The notes: a model not told the origin generated them from the letters alone. A stretch of DNA of 64,000 bases from Agrobacterium tumefaciens str. B6 (GCF_001541315.1 NZ_LMVK01000009.1:1-64000), one strand, 5' to 3'. Numbered from the stretch's first letter, positions 31,981 through 41,719 are shown. Translations and numbers: made by a program.

Positions 31981-32757
31981 ATGACCGACCACCGACCTCT
32001 TCTTTCGCGCCGCAGTTTCGCCGGGCTTGTCGCGCTTGCGCCGCTGTTTGCGGCAAGTGGTGCGGCTGCCGCGCCGGCAAGTCTGCGTGGCAGCGTCTCC
32101 TATCGCGAGCGCATCGCCCTGCCGCCGGGCGCGACCGTCACCGTGCGCCTGATCGATGTTTCGCTGGCGGATGCCCCGTCGCATACGATTGCCGAAACCA
32201 CCATCCGCCCGCGTGGCCAGGTGCCGGTGCCCTTCGTGCTGCGTTATGACGACCGCGACATCCGTGGCCGCCGCTCCTATGCGCTGAGCGCCGAAATCCG
32301 CGACCGCGACCGGCTGCTCTTCACCACCACCCGCCGTTACTCCGTGCTCGCCGGCGGCCGTGACGATACCGATCTCGTGTTGGAGCGCGTGGGGGCGGGT
32401 CCGGGCAGACCGGAGCCGGAAGCCGGCATCGATGGACGCTGGTTGGTGCAGGAGATCCGCGGCGAACGGATTCGCGGCCGCCGCCAGGCGACGCTGGAAA
32501 TTACCCGCGAGGGCCGCGTTTCCGGCAATGCCGGCTGCAACGGCATCGGCGGCGAGGTGAAGATCAGCCGCAACCGCGTCGATTTCGGCCGGATGATCTC
32601 CACCCAGATGGCCTGCGCGCCTGACATCATGCGCCAGGAGCGGCAGTTCATCGAAGCGCTGGAAGGCGCGCGCTCCTTCCGGCTGGAACCGCGCCGCGGC
32701 ACGCTGGAACTGATCGACGGCCGCGGCCGCCCGGCCATGCGCCTGCGCCGCGCCTGA
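31981..32757 (+). CDS. YbaY domain plus META domain exported protein
   Basis: 258 aa. Signal with twin-Arg-like RRSFAGLVALAPLFAASGAA, so export by Tat or Sec. Residues about 35-135 match the YbaY lipoprotein beta domain (LRGSVSYRERIALPPGATVT, VRLIDVSLADAPSHTIAETT, PVPFVLRYD). Residues about 150-255 are a META/HslJ domain (IDGRWLVQEIRGERIRG, GRVSGNAGCNGIGGEVKIS, RQERQFIEALEGARSFRLEP). The fusion is known in proteobacteria; a role in envelope stress or heat resistance is suggested by HslJ but not shown. Confidence 0.85.
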   Translation: MTDHRPLLSRRSFAGLVALAPLFAASGAAAAPASLRGSVSYRERIALPPGATVTVRLIDVSLADAPSHTIAETTIRPRGQVPVPFVLRYDDRDIRGRRSYALSAEIRDRDRLLFTTTRRYSVLAGGRDDTDLVLERVGAGPGRPEPEAGIDGRWLVQEIRGERIRGRRQATLEITREGRVSGNAGCNGIGGEVKISRNRVDFGRMISTQMACAPDIMRQERQFIEALEGARSFRLEPRRGTLELIDGRGRPAMRLRRA

Positions 32758-32963
32758 GGCCAGCAACGGCAGCACTGAAACAGCCGACGCCGCCGTGCTG
32801 GCCATGGAACATTCCATGTCGCTTCCGGCACGGCGCGCGCCCGTTTCCCGCCCTATGACTTTGGCTACGTCGCCTTGGCGCTTTGCTCCGCCGCCAAGCT
32901 GCGCTATGGAACGCGCCGAACTGTGCCGGCCGATGCCGGCGTGAAGTCTTTGAGGGAAAACGA

Positions 32964-33848
32964 ATGACATCCTATGTTCTGACCGTAGCCTGCAAATCGA
33001 CCCGTGGCATCGTCGCCGCGATTTCCGGTTATCTGGCGGAAAAGGGCTGCAACATCGTCGACAGTTCGCAGTTCGACGACCTCGAGACCGGCAAGTTCTT
33101 CATGCGCGTCTCCTTCATTTCGGAAGAAGGCGCTTCCCTTGAAGCCATCACCGAAGGCTTTCAGCCGGTGGCGAAAAAATTCGGCATGGAAGCGGATATC
33201 TATCCGGACGGCCAGCGCATGAAGGCAATGCTGATGGTGTCGCGTTTCGGCCATTGCCTCAATGACCTCCTCTATCGCTGGAAGATCGGCGCGCTGCCGA
33301 TCGATATCGTCGGCGTCGTCTCCAACCATTTCGATTACCAGAAAGTGGTGGTCAACCACGACATTCCCTTCCACCACATCAAGGTGACGAAGGAGAACAA
33401 GCCGAAGGCCGAAGCGCAGCTGATGGACCTGGTCGAAACGAGCGGCACGGAACTCGTGGTGCTGGCCCGTTACATGCAGGTTCTGTCCGATGACCTCTGC
33501 CGCAAGATGTCGGGCAAGATCATCAACATCCACCACTCCTTCCTGCCGAGCTTCAAGGGCGCAAACCCCTACAAGCAGGCCTATGAGCGCGGCGTGAAGC
33601 TTATCGGCGCAACGGCGCATTACGTCACCGCCGATCTCGACGAAGGCCCGATCATCGAGCAGGACACGGTGCGCGTCACCCACGCGCAATCGGCCGACGA
33701 CTACGTCTCGCTTGGCCGCGACGTGGAAAGCCAGGTGCTGGCCCGCGCCATCCACGCCCATATCCATCACCGCACCTTCATCAACGGCAACCGCACGGTC
33801 GTCTTCCCGCCGAGCCCCGGCAGCTATGCTTCGGAGCGGATGGGGTGA
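32964..33848 (+). CDS. purU: Formyltetrahydrofolate deformylase
   Basis: 294 aa from the ATG at 32964 (RBS GAGGGA). N-terminal ACT domain (1-85: VLTVACKSTRGIVAAISGYL) and C-terminal formyl-hydrolase domain (MLMVSRFGHCLNDLLYRWKI, GKIINIHHSFLPSFKGANPY, ATAHYVTADLDEGPIIEQDT) with the catalytic Asn-His-Asp set. It converts 10-formyl-THF to formate and THF, balancing one-carbon pools for purine synthesis and glycine metabolism. Confidence 0.96.
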   Translation: MTSYVLTVACKSTRGIVAAISGYLAEKGCNIVDSSQFDDLETGKFFMRVSFISEEGASLEAITEGFQPVAKKFGMEADIYPDGQRMKAMLMVSRFGHCLNDLLYRWKIGALPIDIVGVVSNHFDYQKVVVNHDIPFHHIKVTKENKPKAEAQLMDLVETSGTELVVLARYMQVLSDDLCRKMSGKIINIHHSFLPSFKGANPYKQAYERGVKLIGATAHYVTADLDEGPIIEQDTVRVTHAQSADDYVSLGRDVESQVLARAIHAHIHHRTFINGNRTVVFPPSPGSYASERMG

Positions 33849-33893
33849 AACCTTCGTCATTGACGAAATGACAACCACAGTTTACATTGCACC

Positions 33894-34190
33894 ATGCTCA
33901 CGATCCGGGAAACAAGCGAGTTTGCCGACTGGCTGGCGGGTCTGCGCGATGTGCAGGCGCGCGCCCGCATCGCACGCCGCATTTACCGGCTGGCGGACGG
34001 CAATCCCGGAGACGTGAAACCGGTTGGCGAAGGCGTCAGCGAACTCAGGATCGACCTTGGACCCGGATATCGGGTCTATTTTGTCCGGCACGGCGATGTC
34101 GTCATCATATTGCTGTGTGGCGGCGACAAGGCATCGCAACCCCGCGACATCGCCAGAGCCAAGAAACTGGCCAGAGCGCTCAAGGAGTGA
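33894..34190 (+). CDS. RelE/HigB-type toxin (phage Gp49-like)
   Basis: 98 aa. The pattern MLTIRETSEFADWLAGLRDV-QARARIARRIYRLADGNPGD, VSELRIDLGPGYRVYFVRHG and VVIILLCGGDKASQPRDIAR is the addiction-module killer family (COG3657), predicted mRNA interferases that act at the ribosome. Toxin precedes antitoxin, as in HigBA systems. The gap to the antitoxin start is 4 bp. Starts 45 bp after purU. Confidence 0.9.
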   Translation: MLTIRETSEFADWLAGLRDVQARARIARRIYRLADGNPGDVKPVGEGVSELRIDLGPGYRVYFVRHGDVVIILLCGGDKASQPRDIARAKKLARALKE

Positions 34191-34194
34191 GACC

Positions 34195-34500
34195 ATGCCA
34201 CTTGTGACACGCGATTACGATGCTGCCCGCTACCTTGATAGTGACGAAGCGCTTGCCGCTTACATCGCCGACGCCACAGAGAGCGGCGATGCACAGGAGC
34301 TCGCCCATGCGCTGGGCGTCGTGGCGCGGGCCAAGGGTATGACTGACCTTTCGAGACAAACCGGCCTTCCCCGCCAGACCTTGTACAAGGCGCTGAGCGG
34401 CGAGGGAAATCCGGAACTGGCGACGATTGCCAAGGTCGCCGACGCGCTGGGCTACAGGCTCTCGCTGGTGGCGAAACCGCCTGCAGACACGGCCGCCTGA
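34195..34500 (+). CDS. HigA-like antitoxin (COG3636)
   Basis: 101 aa from the ATG at 34195, preceded by AAGGAG. N-terminal arm TRDYDAARYLDSDEALAAYI (toxin contact region in the family), then an HTH: LAHALGVVARAKGMTDLSRQ, GLPRQTLYKALSGEGNPELA, TIAKVADALGYRLSLVAKPP. It neutralises the toxin upstream and represses their promoter. The stop is 14 bp from the convergent histidine kinase gene. Confidence 0.9.
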   Translation: MPLVTRDYDAARYLDSDEALAAYIADATESGDAQELAHALGVVARAKGMTDLSRQTGLPRQTLYKALSGEGNPELATIAKVADALGYRLSLVAKPPADTAA

Positions 34501-34513
34501 TAAACCCGGCGGG

Positions 34514-35908
34514 CTACGGCGCCTTTTCCACGCCACCAAACACCACCCGCGCCCTCAACCCGCGCCCGCCCGCACCGTCCTCCAGCGTCAGTCGCCCGCC
34601 GAACAGCCCGGCGATCTCCTCGATGATCGCAAGGCCGAGGCCGGCGCCGGGGGCGGCGTTGGCTTCGCCGCGGGCGAAGCGCTGGCGCACTATGGCGCGT
34701 TTTTCCGGGGGTATGCCGGGGCCGTTATCTTCCACTTCCAGCCAGACAGCGCCCGTCTCCTTGCCAACGCGCACGGTGACTTCCGCCCCGCGCCCGGCAT
34801 AATTGATGGCATTGGAAACGAGATTGCCGATCAGTTCGCCGATTAGGAGCGGCTCGGCGAGAATTGTCGCTTCGCCCTCGCCTTCGAAACCGAGATCGAT
34901 GCCGGCGTCGGCCGCGCGCGGCACGAAATCGGCGGTTACGTTCTGCGCGACGGCCACAAGGTCTATCGCGGAAAAATCATGTTTTTCGCTCGAACCGGCG
35001 GCATCGATATTGGCCATGCGCAGCAGCTGGGCAAGGATATGTTCGGCATGCGCCACCGGAGCGCCGCCCTTCAGCGCCGCCGCCTGCGCCTCTTCAAGGC
35101 TTGCGGCGCGGGCGGAAAGGGCCAGCTGGGTGCTGATGATGGCGAGCGGCGTGCGCAGCTGATGGCTGGCATTGCCGGTGAAATGCCGGAGCGCATCGAG
35201 CGCCGATTGCAGCCGCACCATGAAGGAATTGACCGTCTCAACCAGATTTTCCACCTCCACCGGCACGGATTGGCGGATAGGGTGCAGGTCGTTCGGGCTG
35301 CGCTCGGCAATGGCTTCGCTGAGCCGGTAAAGCGGCCGGAGCGAAATCGTCACCGCGATCCAGACGATGATGGCCGCCCCCACGATCATGAGGAGCAGGC
35401 GGAGCGCAGACCGCAGGATGATCGCCTGCGCCAGCTGGCTGCGGGCAATCGTGGTTTCGGCAACGGTGACGGAAAAAGGCACGGAATTGATGCCGGTGGA
35501 GGCGAAACGCCTGATAGCAGCGATGCGGATCGGTTCATCGCGGAACACGGCATCGCGATAGGCGGGCGTATCACCCGCCGGGTTCGCAACGGTCGGCAGG
35601 TTCTGGTAACCGGTGAGGAATTGCCCGTTCGGCCCGTCGACTCGGTAGAACACCCGGTCCTGCGCCGCCGATGTCAGCATTTCCAGCGCGACATAGGGAA
35701 TGTCGACTTCCAGCGAGCCGTCTTCTGCCACCACCACGCGTTCGGCAATGGCCAGCGCCGAACCTGAGAGCACCCGGTCGGAGACGACATTGGCGGTATT
35801 GACCGCCTCCCGCCATGTATCGGTAAGCGCAACGCAGCCGATAATGGCGGTGGAGATGAGAAGCCAGCCTAGAAGACGCCGCCTGAGCGAATAGGCGGCC
35901 TGTATCAT
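34514..35908 (-). CDS. TctE-like sensor histidine kinase
   Basis: 464 aa. Helix 1 at about 10-30, a periplasmic 2CSK_N (TctE) sensor region to about 165, helix 2 about 168-188, HAMP, dimerisation domain with phospho-His249 (HFTGNASHQLRTPLAIISTQ), and a catalytic domain with N box ELIGNLVSNAINYAGRGAEV, G1 VEDNGPGIPP and G2 GAGLGLAIIEEI. Its start overlaps the end of the regulator gene by 4 bp. In enterobacteria TctDE senses tricarboxylates and induces tctCBA; the transporter lies 2.3 kb away here. Confidence 0.9.
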   Translation of the reverse strand: MIQAAYSLRRRLLGWLLISTAIIGCVALTDTWREAVNTANVVSDRVLSGSALAIAERVVVAEDGSLEVDIPYVALEMLTSAAQDRVFYRVDGPNGQFLTGYQNLPTVANPAGDTPAYRDAVFRDEPIRIAAIRRFASTGINSVPFSVTVAETTIARSQLAQAIILRSALRLLLMIVGAAIIVWIAVTISLRPLYRLSEAIAERSPNDLHPIRQSVPVEVENLVETVNSFMVRLQSALDALRHFTGNASHQLRTPLAIISTQLALSARAASLEEAQAAALKGGAPVAHAEHILAQLLRMANIDAAGSSEKHDFSAIDLVAVAQNVTADFVPRAADAGIDLGFEGEGEATILAEPLLIGELIGNLVSNAINYAGRGAEVTVRVGKETGAVWLEVEDNGPGIPPEKRAIVRQRFARGEANAAPGAGLGLAIIEEIAGLFGGRLTLEDGAGGRGLRARVVFGGVEKAP

Positions 35909-36585
35909 TCAGCCATCTCCGGCAGCTTTTCGAGATAATAACCGATGCCGCGCGCCGTCTTGACCGTCAGCCCGTGGGGCGCGAGCCGCTTGCGCAGGCG
36001 GCTGACATATTGCTCGATGGCATTGGCGGAAATATCGTCGTCGAAGCCGGTCAGCGACTGCACGATCGCCTCCTTGGCGACAACCTTGCCCGCCCGCATG
36101 AACAGCACCTCAAGCAGCGCCACCTCGCGCGCCGGAATATCGAGCGGACGCCCATCTGCGGAAAAGGTGCGGGAATTGAGATCGAAAAGCACCTTGCCGA
36201 AACTGAGGGCGGAGGAACGCAAGCCGGCATTGCGGCGCAGCAGCACCCGCACACGGGCCTCGAATTCCGTGATGTCGAACGGCTTGATCATGTAGTCGTC
36301 GGCGCCGAGATCGAGCCCCTTGACCTTTTCTTCCGGCGTGCCGCGCGCCGTCAGTATCAGCACCGCCGCCTTGTCCTGACGCGAGCGCATGGAGCGCAGC
36401 ACCTCGATGCCATCCATTTCCGGCAGGTTGAGATCGAGAATGACGAGGTCGAAACTTTCCGCTGCAATCGCCGCATCGGCGGAAGCGCCGTCTGAAACCA
36501 CGTCCACCGCATAACCGCTGCCGCGCAGAAGTGCGGAAAGCCCTTCCGACAGCACCTGATTGTCCTCGACCAGCAAAATACGCAA
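35905..36585 (-). CDS. TctD-like OmpR-family response regulator
   Basis: 226 aa. Receiver with D51 (LVILDLNLPEMDGIEVLRSM) and the conserved KPFDITEFEARVRVLLRR, then a winged helix (about 130-222: PLDIPAREVALLEVLFMRAG, SANAIEQYVSRLRKRLAPHG, TARGIGYYLEK). It is upstream of and overlaps the kinase gene. Divergent from the solute-binding protein gene 51 bp away, so a bidirectional promoter under its own control is likely. Confidence 0.9.
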   Translation of the reverse strand: MRILLVEDNQVLSEGLSALLRGSGYAVDVVSDGASADAAIAAESFDLVILDLNLPEMDGIEVLRSMRSRQDKAAVLILTARGTPEEKVKGLDLGADDYMIKPFDITEFEARVRVLLRRNAGLRSSALSFGKVLFDLNSRTFSADGRPLDIPAREVALLEVLFMRAGKVVAKEAIVQSLTGFDDDISANAIEQYVSRLRKRLAPHGLTVKTARGIGYYLEKLPEMAE

Positions 36586-36636
36586 ATCTTCCCTCCCGCA
36601 ATCCGCCGAATTTAACCAAGCCCTTGCCGCTTGTGA

Positions 36637-37734
36637 ATGGCAAGCGCGTGCGGCATGATCTTTTCCATGCGTATCTGCCTTTTTCTCTGCCTCTGTCTTT
36701 GCATGGCCTCGCCCGCGCTTGCGCAGGTCGCCATTTTTCCCGCCCCATCAGGCAAGGCGGATGCGGAAACGCTGGTGGTCTATTCCTCGCTGGATGAGCC
36801 GCTGGCGACGCCGATGATCGAGGGTTTCCAGAAGGCCAATCCCGATATCGCCGTCCACTACGAGGATATGCTAACCGGCGAAATCTACGACCGCATCGTA
36901 AAAGAAACCGATGCGGGCAAGAAGACCGCCGATTTCGCCTTTTCCTCCGCCATGGATCTGCAGGTGAAGCTGAGCAATGACGGTTATGCGCAGCGCTCCG
37001 ATCTTGCCATGAGCGCCCGCTGGCCCGCCTGGGCGAACTGGCGCAACACCGCCTATGCGCTGACCTTCGAGCCGGCTGTTTTCGTCTATCACAAGCCGAG
37101 CTTCACCACGGAAAAGCCGCCCGCCACCCGCGCCGAATTTGTCGATTATCTCGAACGCCACGCCAGGCAAGTGCATGGCCGCATCGCAACTTACGACATC
37201 GAACGCTCCGGCGTCGGCTTCCTGTTTATGTCACGCGATCAGGAGCAGTTCGGCGATATATGGAACGTCATCAAGGCCATGGGCGCGGCGGGCGTGAAGG
37301 TTTACTCCACCTCCTCCGCCATTCTGGAGCGGGTCTCCGACGGCCGCTTCGTGCTGGGATACAACATTCTTGGCTCTTATGCGGCCGACTGGGCCTCGCG
37401 CCACCCCGATGTCGGCATCGTGCTGCCGAAAGACTATACCGTGGTCATGTCGCGTATCGGGCTGGTGCCGGAAGCCGCCGCCAACCCGGCGCTCGGGCGT
37501 CGTTATCTCGAGTTCTTCATGTCCAAGGAGGGCCAGACGATCATGGCCCGGCAATTGCAGATTCCCGCCGTCAGCCCTGAGGTGGCGGGCGAAAACACCG
37601 CCAACACCATGCAGGCCATCCACGGCGCACAATTGCGCCCCGTACCCGTCAGCCCCGGCCTGATGGTCTATCTGGATCAGGTGAAACGCAGCCGCCTGAT
37701 CGAGCGCTGGAACGAGGCGTTGAGGTCGCAATAG
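36637..37734 (+). CDS. Periplasmic solute-binding protein (iron/spermidine type, family 1-like)
   Basis: 365 aa; the ATG at 36667 (signal MRICLFLCLCLCMASPALAQ) or 36655 may be the true start, because no clear RBS decides. The mature protein has the type II binding fold (TLVVYSSLDEPLATPMIEGF, EDMLTGEIYDRIVKETDAGK, YDIERSGVGFLFMSRDQEQF, GRFVLGYNILGSYAADWASR). No permease or ATPase gene is adjacent. In several bacteria such orphan binding proteins sit beside TctDE-type regulators and may act as a co-sensor of the ligand, which would fit here. Confidence 0.82.
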   Translation: MASACGMIFSMRICLFLCLCLCMASPALAQVAIFPAPSGKADAETLVVYSSLDEPLATPMIEGFQKANPDIAVHYEDMLTGEIYDRIVKETDAGKKTADFAFSSAMDLQVKLSNDGYAQRSDLAMSARWPAWANWRNTAYALTFEPAVFVYHKPSFTTEKPPATRAEFVDYLERHARQVHGRIATYDIERSGVGFLFMSRDQEQFGDIWNVIKAMGAAGVKVYSTSSAILERVSDGRFVLGYNILGSYAADWASRHPDVGIVLPKDYTVVMSRIGLVPEAAANPALGRRYLEFFMSKEGQTIMARQLQIPAVSPEVAGENTANTMQAIHGAQLRPVPVSPGLMVYLDQVKRSRLIERWNEALRSQ

Positions 37735-37771
37735 GGTTGCGCCCGCAAACCAATCCGGGTGCCGTAACTCT

Positions 37772-37892
37772 CCCTCATCCCTGTGCTTGTCACAGGGATC
37801 CAGTCAGCCCAAGTCCTTGGGCTGACTGGAGTCCTTCCGCCGCGCCGACGCGCATCGGCTGGATTCCCGTGACAGGCACGGGAATGAGGGTG
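37772..37892. repeat. Dispersed palindromic repeat, copy 4
   Basis: Outer arms with CATCCCTGTGCTTGTCACAG (37776 on) and GTGACAGGCACGGGAATGAG; inside is a perfect hairpin CAGTCAGCCCAAG/CTTGGGCTGACTG (37801-37828) and the common block (CCGCCGCGCCGACGCGCATC). The arm belongs to the same type as copy 2. It occupies the left part of the 456-bp gap 37735-38190; the rest of that gap is a probable tctC promoter region with no clear motif. Confidence 0.85.
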
Positions 37893-38190
37893 GAGCAAGC
37901 TTCAAAAGCGCAAAACAAAGTCGCCCACACACGCCACAGTAGACGCCCGACGGAAATTAATAGAGAGTAAATGAGCAAGGACTTGCGTAGCGTCAGTTAG
38001 ATGACAGCTTTTTGTGATGCTCTGCAATCCTTCTTCATTCCGTGGAGGCGGAAGAAGATGCGGGAGGAAATCCAGGACGATTGCCAAGCACCACGCTGAC
38101 TATTCAGCGCCGGCACAGACGCGTCCTGAAAGCCCCCCGCATAAACGAAAAACGACGCCCAAAAAGGGCATCCTGAGGAGGGTTTTCTAC

Positions 38191-39135
38191 GTGAAACATT
38201 TTCTTATCGGCACATTTCTGGCGGGCATGATCGCTCTTCCGGCCGCTGCAGCGGATTACACCATCATTGCCCCGGCCAATCCCGGCGGCGGCTGGGACCA
38301 GACCGCGCGTTCCCTGCAGAGCGTGCTGCAGGAAGAAGGTATTTCCAAGAGCGTTCAGGTACAGAACGTACCGGGCGCCGGCGGCACCATCGGTCTTGCG
38401 CAGTTCGCCAGCCAGCAGAAGGGCAACCCGAACGCCCTCATCGTCGGCGGTTACGTGATGGTCGGCGCCATCCTCACCAACAATGCGCCCGTCACCCTCA
38501 AGGAAGTGACGCCGATCGCCCGCCTGACCGGTGAATATGAAGCCATCGTCGTTCCGGCATCCTCGCCGCTGAAGACCATCGGCGACCTCGTCGACCAGCT
38601 CAAGAAGGACCCGGGCAGCGTTTCCTGGGGCGGCGGTTCCGCCGGCGGCACCGACCATATCGCCGTTGGCCTGATCGCCAAGGCGGCCGGCGTCGATCCG
38701 ACCAAGATCAACTACATCGCTTACTCCGGCGGCGGCGAAGCGCTTGCCTCGATCCTCGGTTCGCAGGTAACGGCCGGCATTTCGAGCTACGGCGAATTCG
38801 AAAGCCAGGTGAAGGCCGGCACGCTGCGCCTGCTCGCGGTTTCCAGCGAAGAGAAGCTGGAAGGTGTCGACGCACCGACACTGAAGGAAAGCGGCCTTGA
38901 TGTCGTCGTCCAGAACTGGCGCATGGTCGCCGCTCCTCCCGGCCTGACGCCGGAACAGGAAAAGGCCGTCAATGCCGATATCGAGAAGCTGGTGAAATCC
39001 GCCAAGTGGCAGGAAACCCTGAAGACCAAGAGCTGGATGGACACCTATCTTGCCGGTGACGAATTCAAGGCACAGCTCGCCAAGGATACCGACGCCACCG
39101 CCGCCATCCTCAAAGACATCGGACTGGTAAAATGA
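38191..39135 (+). CDS. tctC: Tripartite tricarboxylate transporter substrate-binding protein
   Basis: 314 aa from a GTG start with an excellent RBS (GAGGAGGG, 38175-38182). Signal peptide HFLIGTFLAGMIALPAAAA, then the TctC/Bug fold: YTIIAPANPGGGWDQTARSL, VQNVPGAGGTIGLAQFASQQ, GGGSAGGTDHIAVGLIAKAA, with the two conserved ligand loops. It captures citrate or a similar tricarboxylate for TctAB. Overlaps tctB by 4 bp. The likely regulator is the TctDE pair at 34.5-36.6 kb. Confidence 0.93.
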   Translation: MKHFLIGTFLAGMIALPAAAADYTIIAPANPGGGWDQTARSLQSVLQEEGISKSVQVQNVPGAGGTIGLAQFASQQKGNPNALIVGGYVMVGAILTNNAPVTLKEVTPIARLTGEYEAIVVPASSPLKTIGDLVDQLKKDPGSVSWGGGSAGGTDHIAVGLIAKAAGVDPTKINYIAYSGGGEALASILGSQVTAGISSYGEFESQVKAGTLRLLAVSSEEKLEGVDAPTLKESGLDVVVQNWRMVAAPPGLTPEQEKAVNADIEKLVKSAKWQETLKTKSWMDTYLAGDEFKAQLAKDTDATAAILKDIGLVK

Positions 39136-39626
39136 GCCAGGGTTCCAACCCTTCTGAGCATCAAAAGCGCCGCCCTGACTGGGCGGCGCTGGCGATCGCC
39201 ATCTTCCTCGTCCTCATCGCAAGCGTGATCTTCTGGGACAGCGCCCGCCTCGCCAGCGTCACCGGTTATTCGCCGGTCGGCCCGGCAACCGTGCCTTACG
39301 CCATCGGCTTCTGTCTCATCGGCCTGGCGCTCTGGACGGCCATCGAAGCATGGCGCGGCGATTTCCCCGAACGCGACAGGCAGGAAATCGCCCCTGTTAT
39401 CTGGGTTGTCGCCGGTCTTGCCGCGCAGATGCTGCTGCTGAAGGTGGCGGGTTTCTCCATTGCCACCGGCCTGCTTTTTGCCTTCACGGCGCGCGCCTTC
39501 GGCAAACGCAAGCTCTGGTATTCGATCCCCATCGGCATCGCCCTGAGCTTCGTCATCTGGTTCATTTTCGCGCGGCTGCTGCAGCTTTCGCTGCCCGCCG
39601 GGCCTCTGGAACGGCTGCTCTTCTAA
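39132..39626 (+). CDS. tctB: Tripartite tricarboxylate transporter small membrane subunit
   Basis: 164 aa with four membrane helices (about 17-38, 60-78, 95-118, 130-155) and a TctB pattern ([60 protein letters not shown]). ATGA overlap with tctC. It is an accessory subunit that docks with TctA. Confidence 0.92.
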   Translation: MSQGSNPSEHQKRRPDWAALAIAIFLVLIASVIFWDSARLASVTGYSPVGPATVPYAIGFCLIGLALWTAIEAWRGDFPERDRQEIAPVIWVVAGLAAQMLLLKVAGFSIATGLLFAFTARAFGKRKLWYSIPIGIALSFVIWFIFARLLQLSLPAGPLERLLF

Positions 39627-39733
39627 CAGCCATTCCGACCAAAATTCGAGATCACAGGAAACCGCAGGCGCGCGATGACGCATACGCCAGCCGTTCCGCC
39701 CGCCCATCGGGTCCACTTGGGGGACATCTGTCC

Positions 39734-41251
39734 ATGAGTACCTTTGAATTCCTGCTGCACGGTCTTGAGGTTGCCGCCCAACCCATGAACCTGCTCTATG
39801 CGCTGATCGGCGTCACACTCGGCACCGCCGTCGGCGTTCTGCCCGGCATCGGGCCGGCGCTGACCGTGGCGCTGCTTCTGCCCGTCACCTACAGGCTCGA
39901 TCCCGCTGGCTCGCTCATCATGTTCGCCGGCATCTATTACGGCGGCATGTATGGCGGATCGACCACCTCGATCCTGCTCAACACGCCGGGCGAAAGCGCC
40001 TCGATCGTGACCGCGCTCGAAGGCAACAAGATGGCCCGCAAGGGCAGAGGCGGCCCGGCCTTGGCCACCGCCGCCATCGGCTCCTTCGTCGCCGGCCTCA
40101 TCGCCACCATCGCGCTCGCGTTTATCGCGCCATACATCGTCAAGCTGGCGTTGGTCTTCGGCCCGCGTGAATATTTCGCGCTGATGGTGCTGGCCTTCGT
40201 GACCGTTTCCTCCGCTTTCGGAGATTCGGCGTTGCGCGGCCTCACCTCGCTGTTCATCGGCTTTGCCCTTGCCATCGTCGGCATCGACCAGCTGACCGGC
40301 CAGACCCGCATGAGCTTCGGCATTCCCGATCTGCTTGACGGCGTGGAAGTGACGACGCTTGCGGTTGCCATGTTCGCCATCGGCGAAACACTGTTCATCG
40401 TCGCGCAGGGCAGCACCGGCCCGGACAAGGTCGAGGCCGTCAAGGGTTCGGTCTGGATGAGCGCGCAGGACTGGGCGCGTTCCTGGAAAGCCTGGCTGCG
40501 CGGCACGCTGATCGGCTTTCCTATCGGCGCCATGCCGGCGGGCGGTGCTGAAATCGGCACCTTCCTGTCCTATGCCACCGAAAAGAAGCTGACCAAATAT
40601 CCGGAAGAATTCGGCCATGGCGCCATTGAAGGCGTGGCCGGTCCGGAAGCCGCCAACAATGCGTCCGCCGCCGGTACGCTGGTGCCGCTGCTGACGCTCG
40701 GCCTGCCGACGACGGCGACGGCCGCCATCATGCTCGCCGGCTTCCAGCAATATGGCCTTCAGCCCGGCCCGCTGCTGTTTGCCACCAATCCGCAGCTGGT
40801 CTGGGGCCTGATTGCCAGCCTCTTCATCGCCAATCTGATGCTGCTGGTGCTCAACCTGCCGCTCGTCGGCCTGTGGGTGAAGCTGCTGACCATTCCGAAG
40901 CCATGGCTCTATGCGGGTATTCTGTTGTTCGCGACGCTCGGCACCATCGGCGCCAACCCGTCCGTGTTCGAACTCGGCATGCTGCTCGCCTTCGGTATCC
41001 TCGGTTACATCATGCGCATCTTCGGTTATCCGATTGCGCCTGCGGTGGTCGGTCTCATCCTCGGCCCGCTTGCGGAACAGCAGCTCCGCCGCGCGCTCGC
41101 CATCGGCCAGGGCGACCCGACGGTGCTGTTCACCTCACCGATTGCCGTTGGCCTGTTCCTTGTCGCGGCAGCCGCCTTCATCATTCCGCTGATCATGCGT
41201 ATCCGCGGCCGCGGCGAGGTGCTGACGCAGCTTGCCGCCAACGAGGACTGA
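39734..41251 (+). CDS. tctA: Tripartite tricarboxylate transporter large membrane subunit
   Basis: 505 aa with about eleven helices. Family signatures: [46 protein letters not shown]-type [20 protein letters not shown], and the second repeat [20 protein letters not shown] and [20 protein letters not shown]. It is the sodium- or proton-coupled transport channel. The ATG at 39734 has GGGGGACA upstream. The tctB-tctA gap is 107 bp; a good terminator follows at 41279. Confidence 0.93.
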   Translation: MSTFEFLLHGLEVAAQPMNLLYALIGVTLGTAVGVLPGIGPALTVALLLPVTYRLDPAGSLIMFAGIYYGGMYGGSTTSILLNTPGESASIVTALEGNKMARKGRGGPALATAAIGSFVAGLIATIALAFIAPYIVKLALVFGPREYFALMVLAFVTVSSAFGDSALRGLTSLFIGFALAIVGIDQLTGQTRMSFGIPDLLDGVEVTTLAVAMFAIGETLFIVAQGSTGPDKVEAVKGSVWMSAQDWARSWKAWLRGTLIGFPIGAMPAGGAEIGTFLSYATEKKLTKYPEEFGHGAIEGVAGPEAANNASAAGTLVPLLTLGLPTTATAAIMLAGFQQYGLQPGPLLFATNPQLVWGLIASLFIANLMLLVLNLPLVGLWVKLLTIPKPWLYAGILLFATLGTIGANPSVFELGMLLAFGILGYIMRIFGYPIAPAVVGLILGPLAEQQLRRALAIGQGDPTVLFTSPIAVGLFLVAAAAFIIPLIMRIRGRGEVLTQLAANED

Positions 41252-41278
41252 TAAACCGGGAACCTCCCAGGGCAACTG

Positions 41279-41308
41279 GCCCCGTATCTTCGGATGCGGG
41301 GCTTTTTT
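41279..41308 (+). terminator. Intrinsic terminator of tctCBA
   Basis: GCCCCGTAT/ATGCGGGGC (41279-41287/41294-41302, one G-T pair) with loop CTTCGG is followed by six T. Confidence 0.85.
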
Positions 41309-41379
41309 ATTCACGCCAACGGGATGTGTGGCGCAGACGCGGCCATGATATGATTCCGCTCCAAACGCAGGAGAAAAAC

Positions 41380-41640
41380 ATGCGCAAGATCGCGATCTTG
41401 ATGGTTCTGGCCCTCGTCGGCTGCGCCACCGCCGCACCCGACGTGGAGCCCATTCCCGGCAGCATCACCTATGGCGGACAGCCCCGCACCAAATTGACCA
41501 AATCTCCCATCGGCAGCACGCTCAGTAATGAATTCGTCATGGGCGACGGACGGCTGGCGATTGAGACCTACCGAATACAGCCAGACCGCTCCCTGAAGCT
41601 GGAGAGACGCGAAATCGTTGGTGACTGGCCGCCGGAGTGA
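41380..41640 (+). CDS. Small lipoprotein, unknown function
   Basis: 86 aa; RBS GCAGGAG before the ATG. The lipobox is ALVGC with Cys15. The mature part (DVEPIPGSITYGGQPRTKLT, GSTLSNEFVMGDGRLAIETY, LKLERREIVGDWPPE) is a short beta-rich domain; family not recognised. It is located between the tct operon and the siderophore operon, with its own spacing. Confidence 0.78.
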   Translation: MRKIAILMVLALVGCATAAPDVEPIPGSITYGGQPRTKLTKSPIGSTLSNEFVMGDGRLAIETYRIQPDRSLKLERREIVGDWPPE

Positions 41641-41719
41641 GCGCGGCTGTCGTGACGGGTAAAACAGACGGATAAAAGGGCACCCACGACATTGGCCCCG
41701 GCCTCTCCTCACCCTCAAC

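Noticed and set aside
39350..39733. A longer N-terminus for TctA overlapping tctB
   Set aside because: The extra residues are out-of-frame tctB sequence; the ATG at 39734 gives the standard TctA start.
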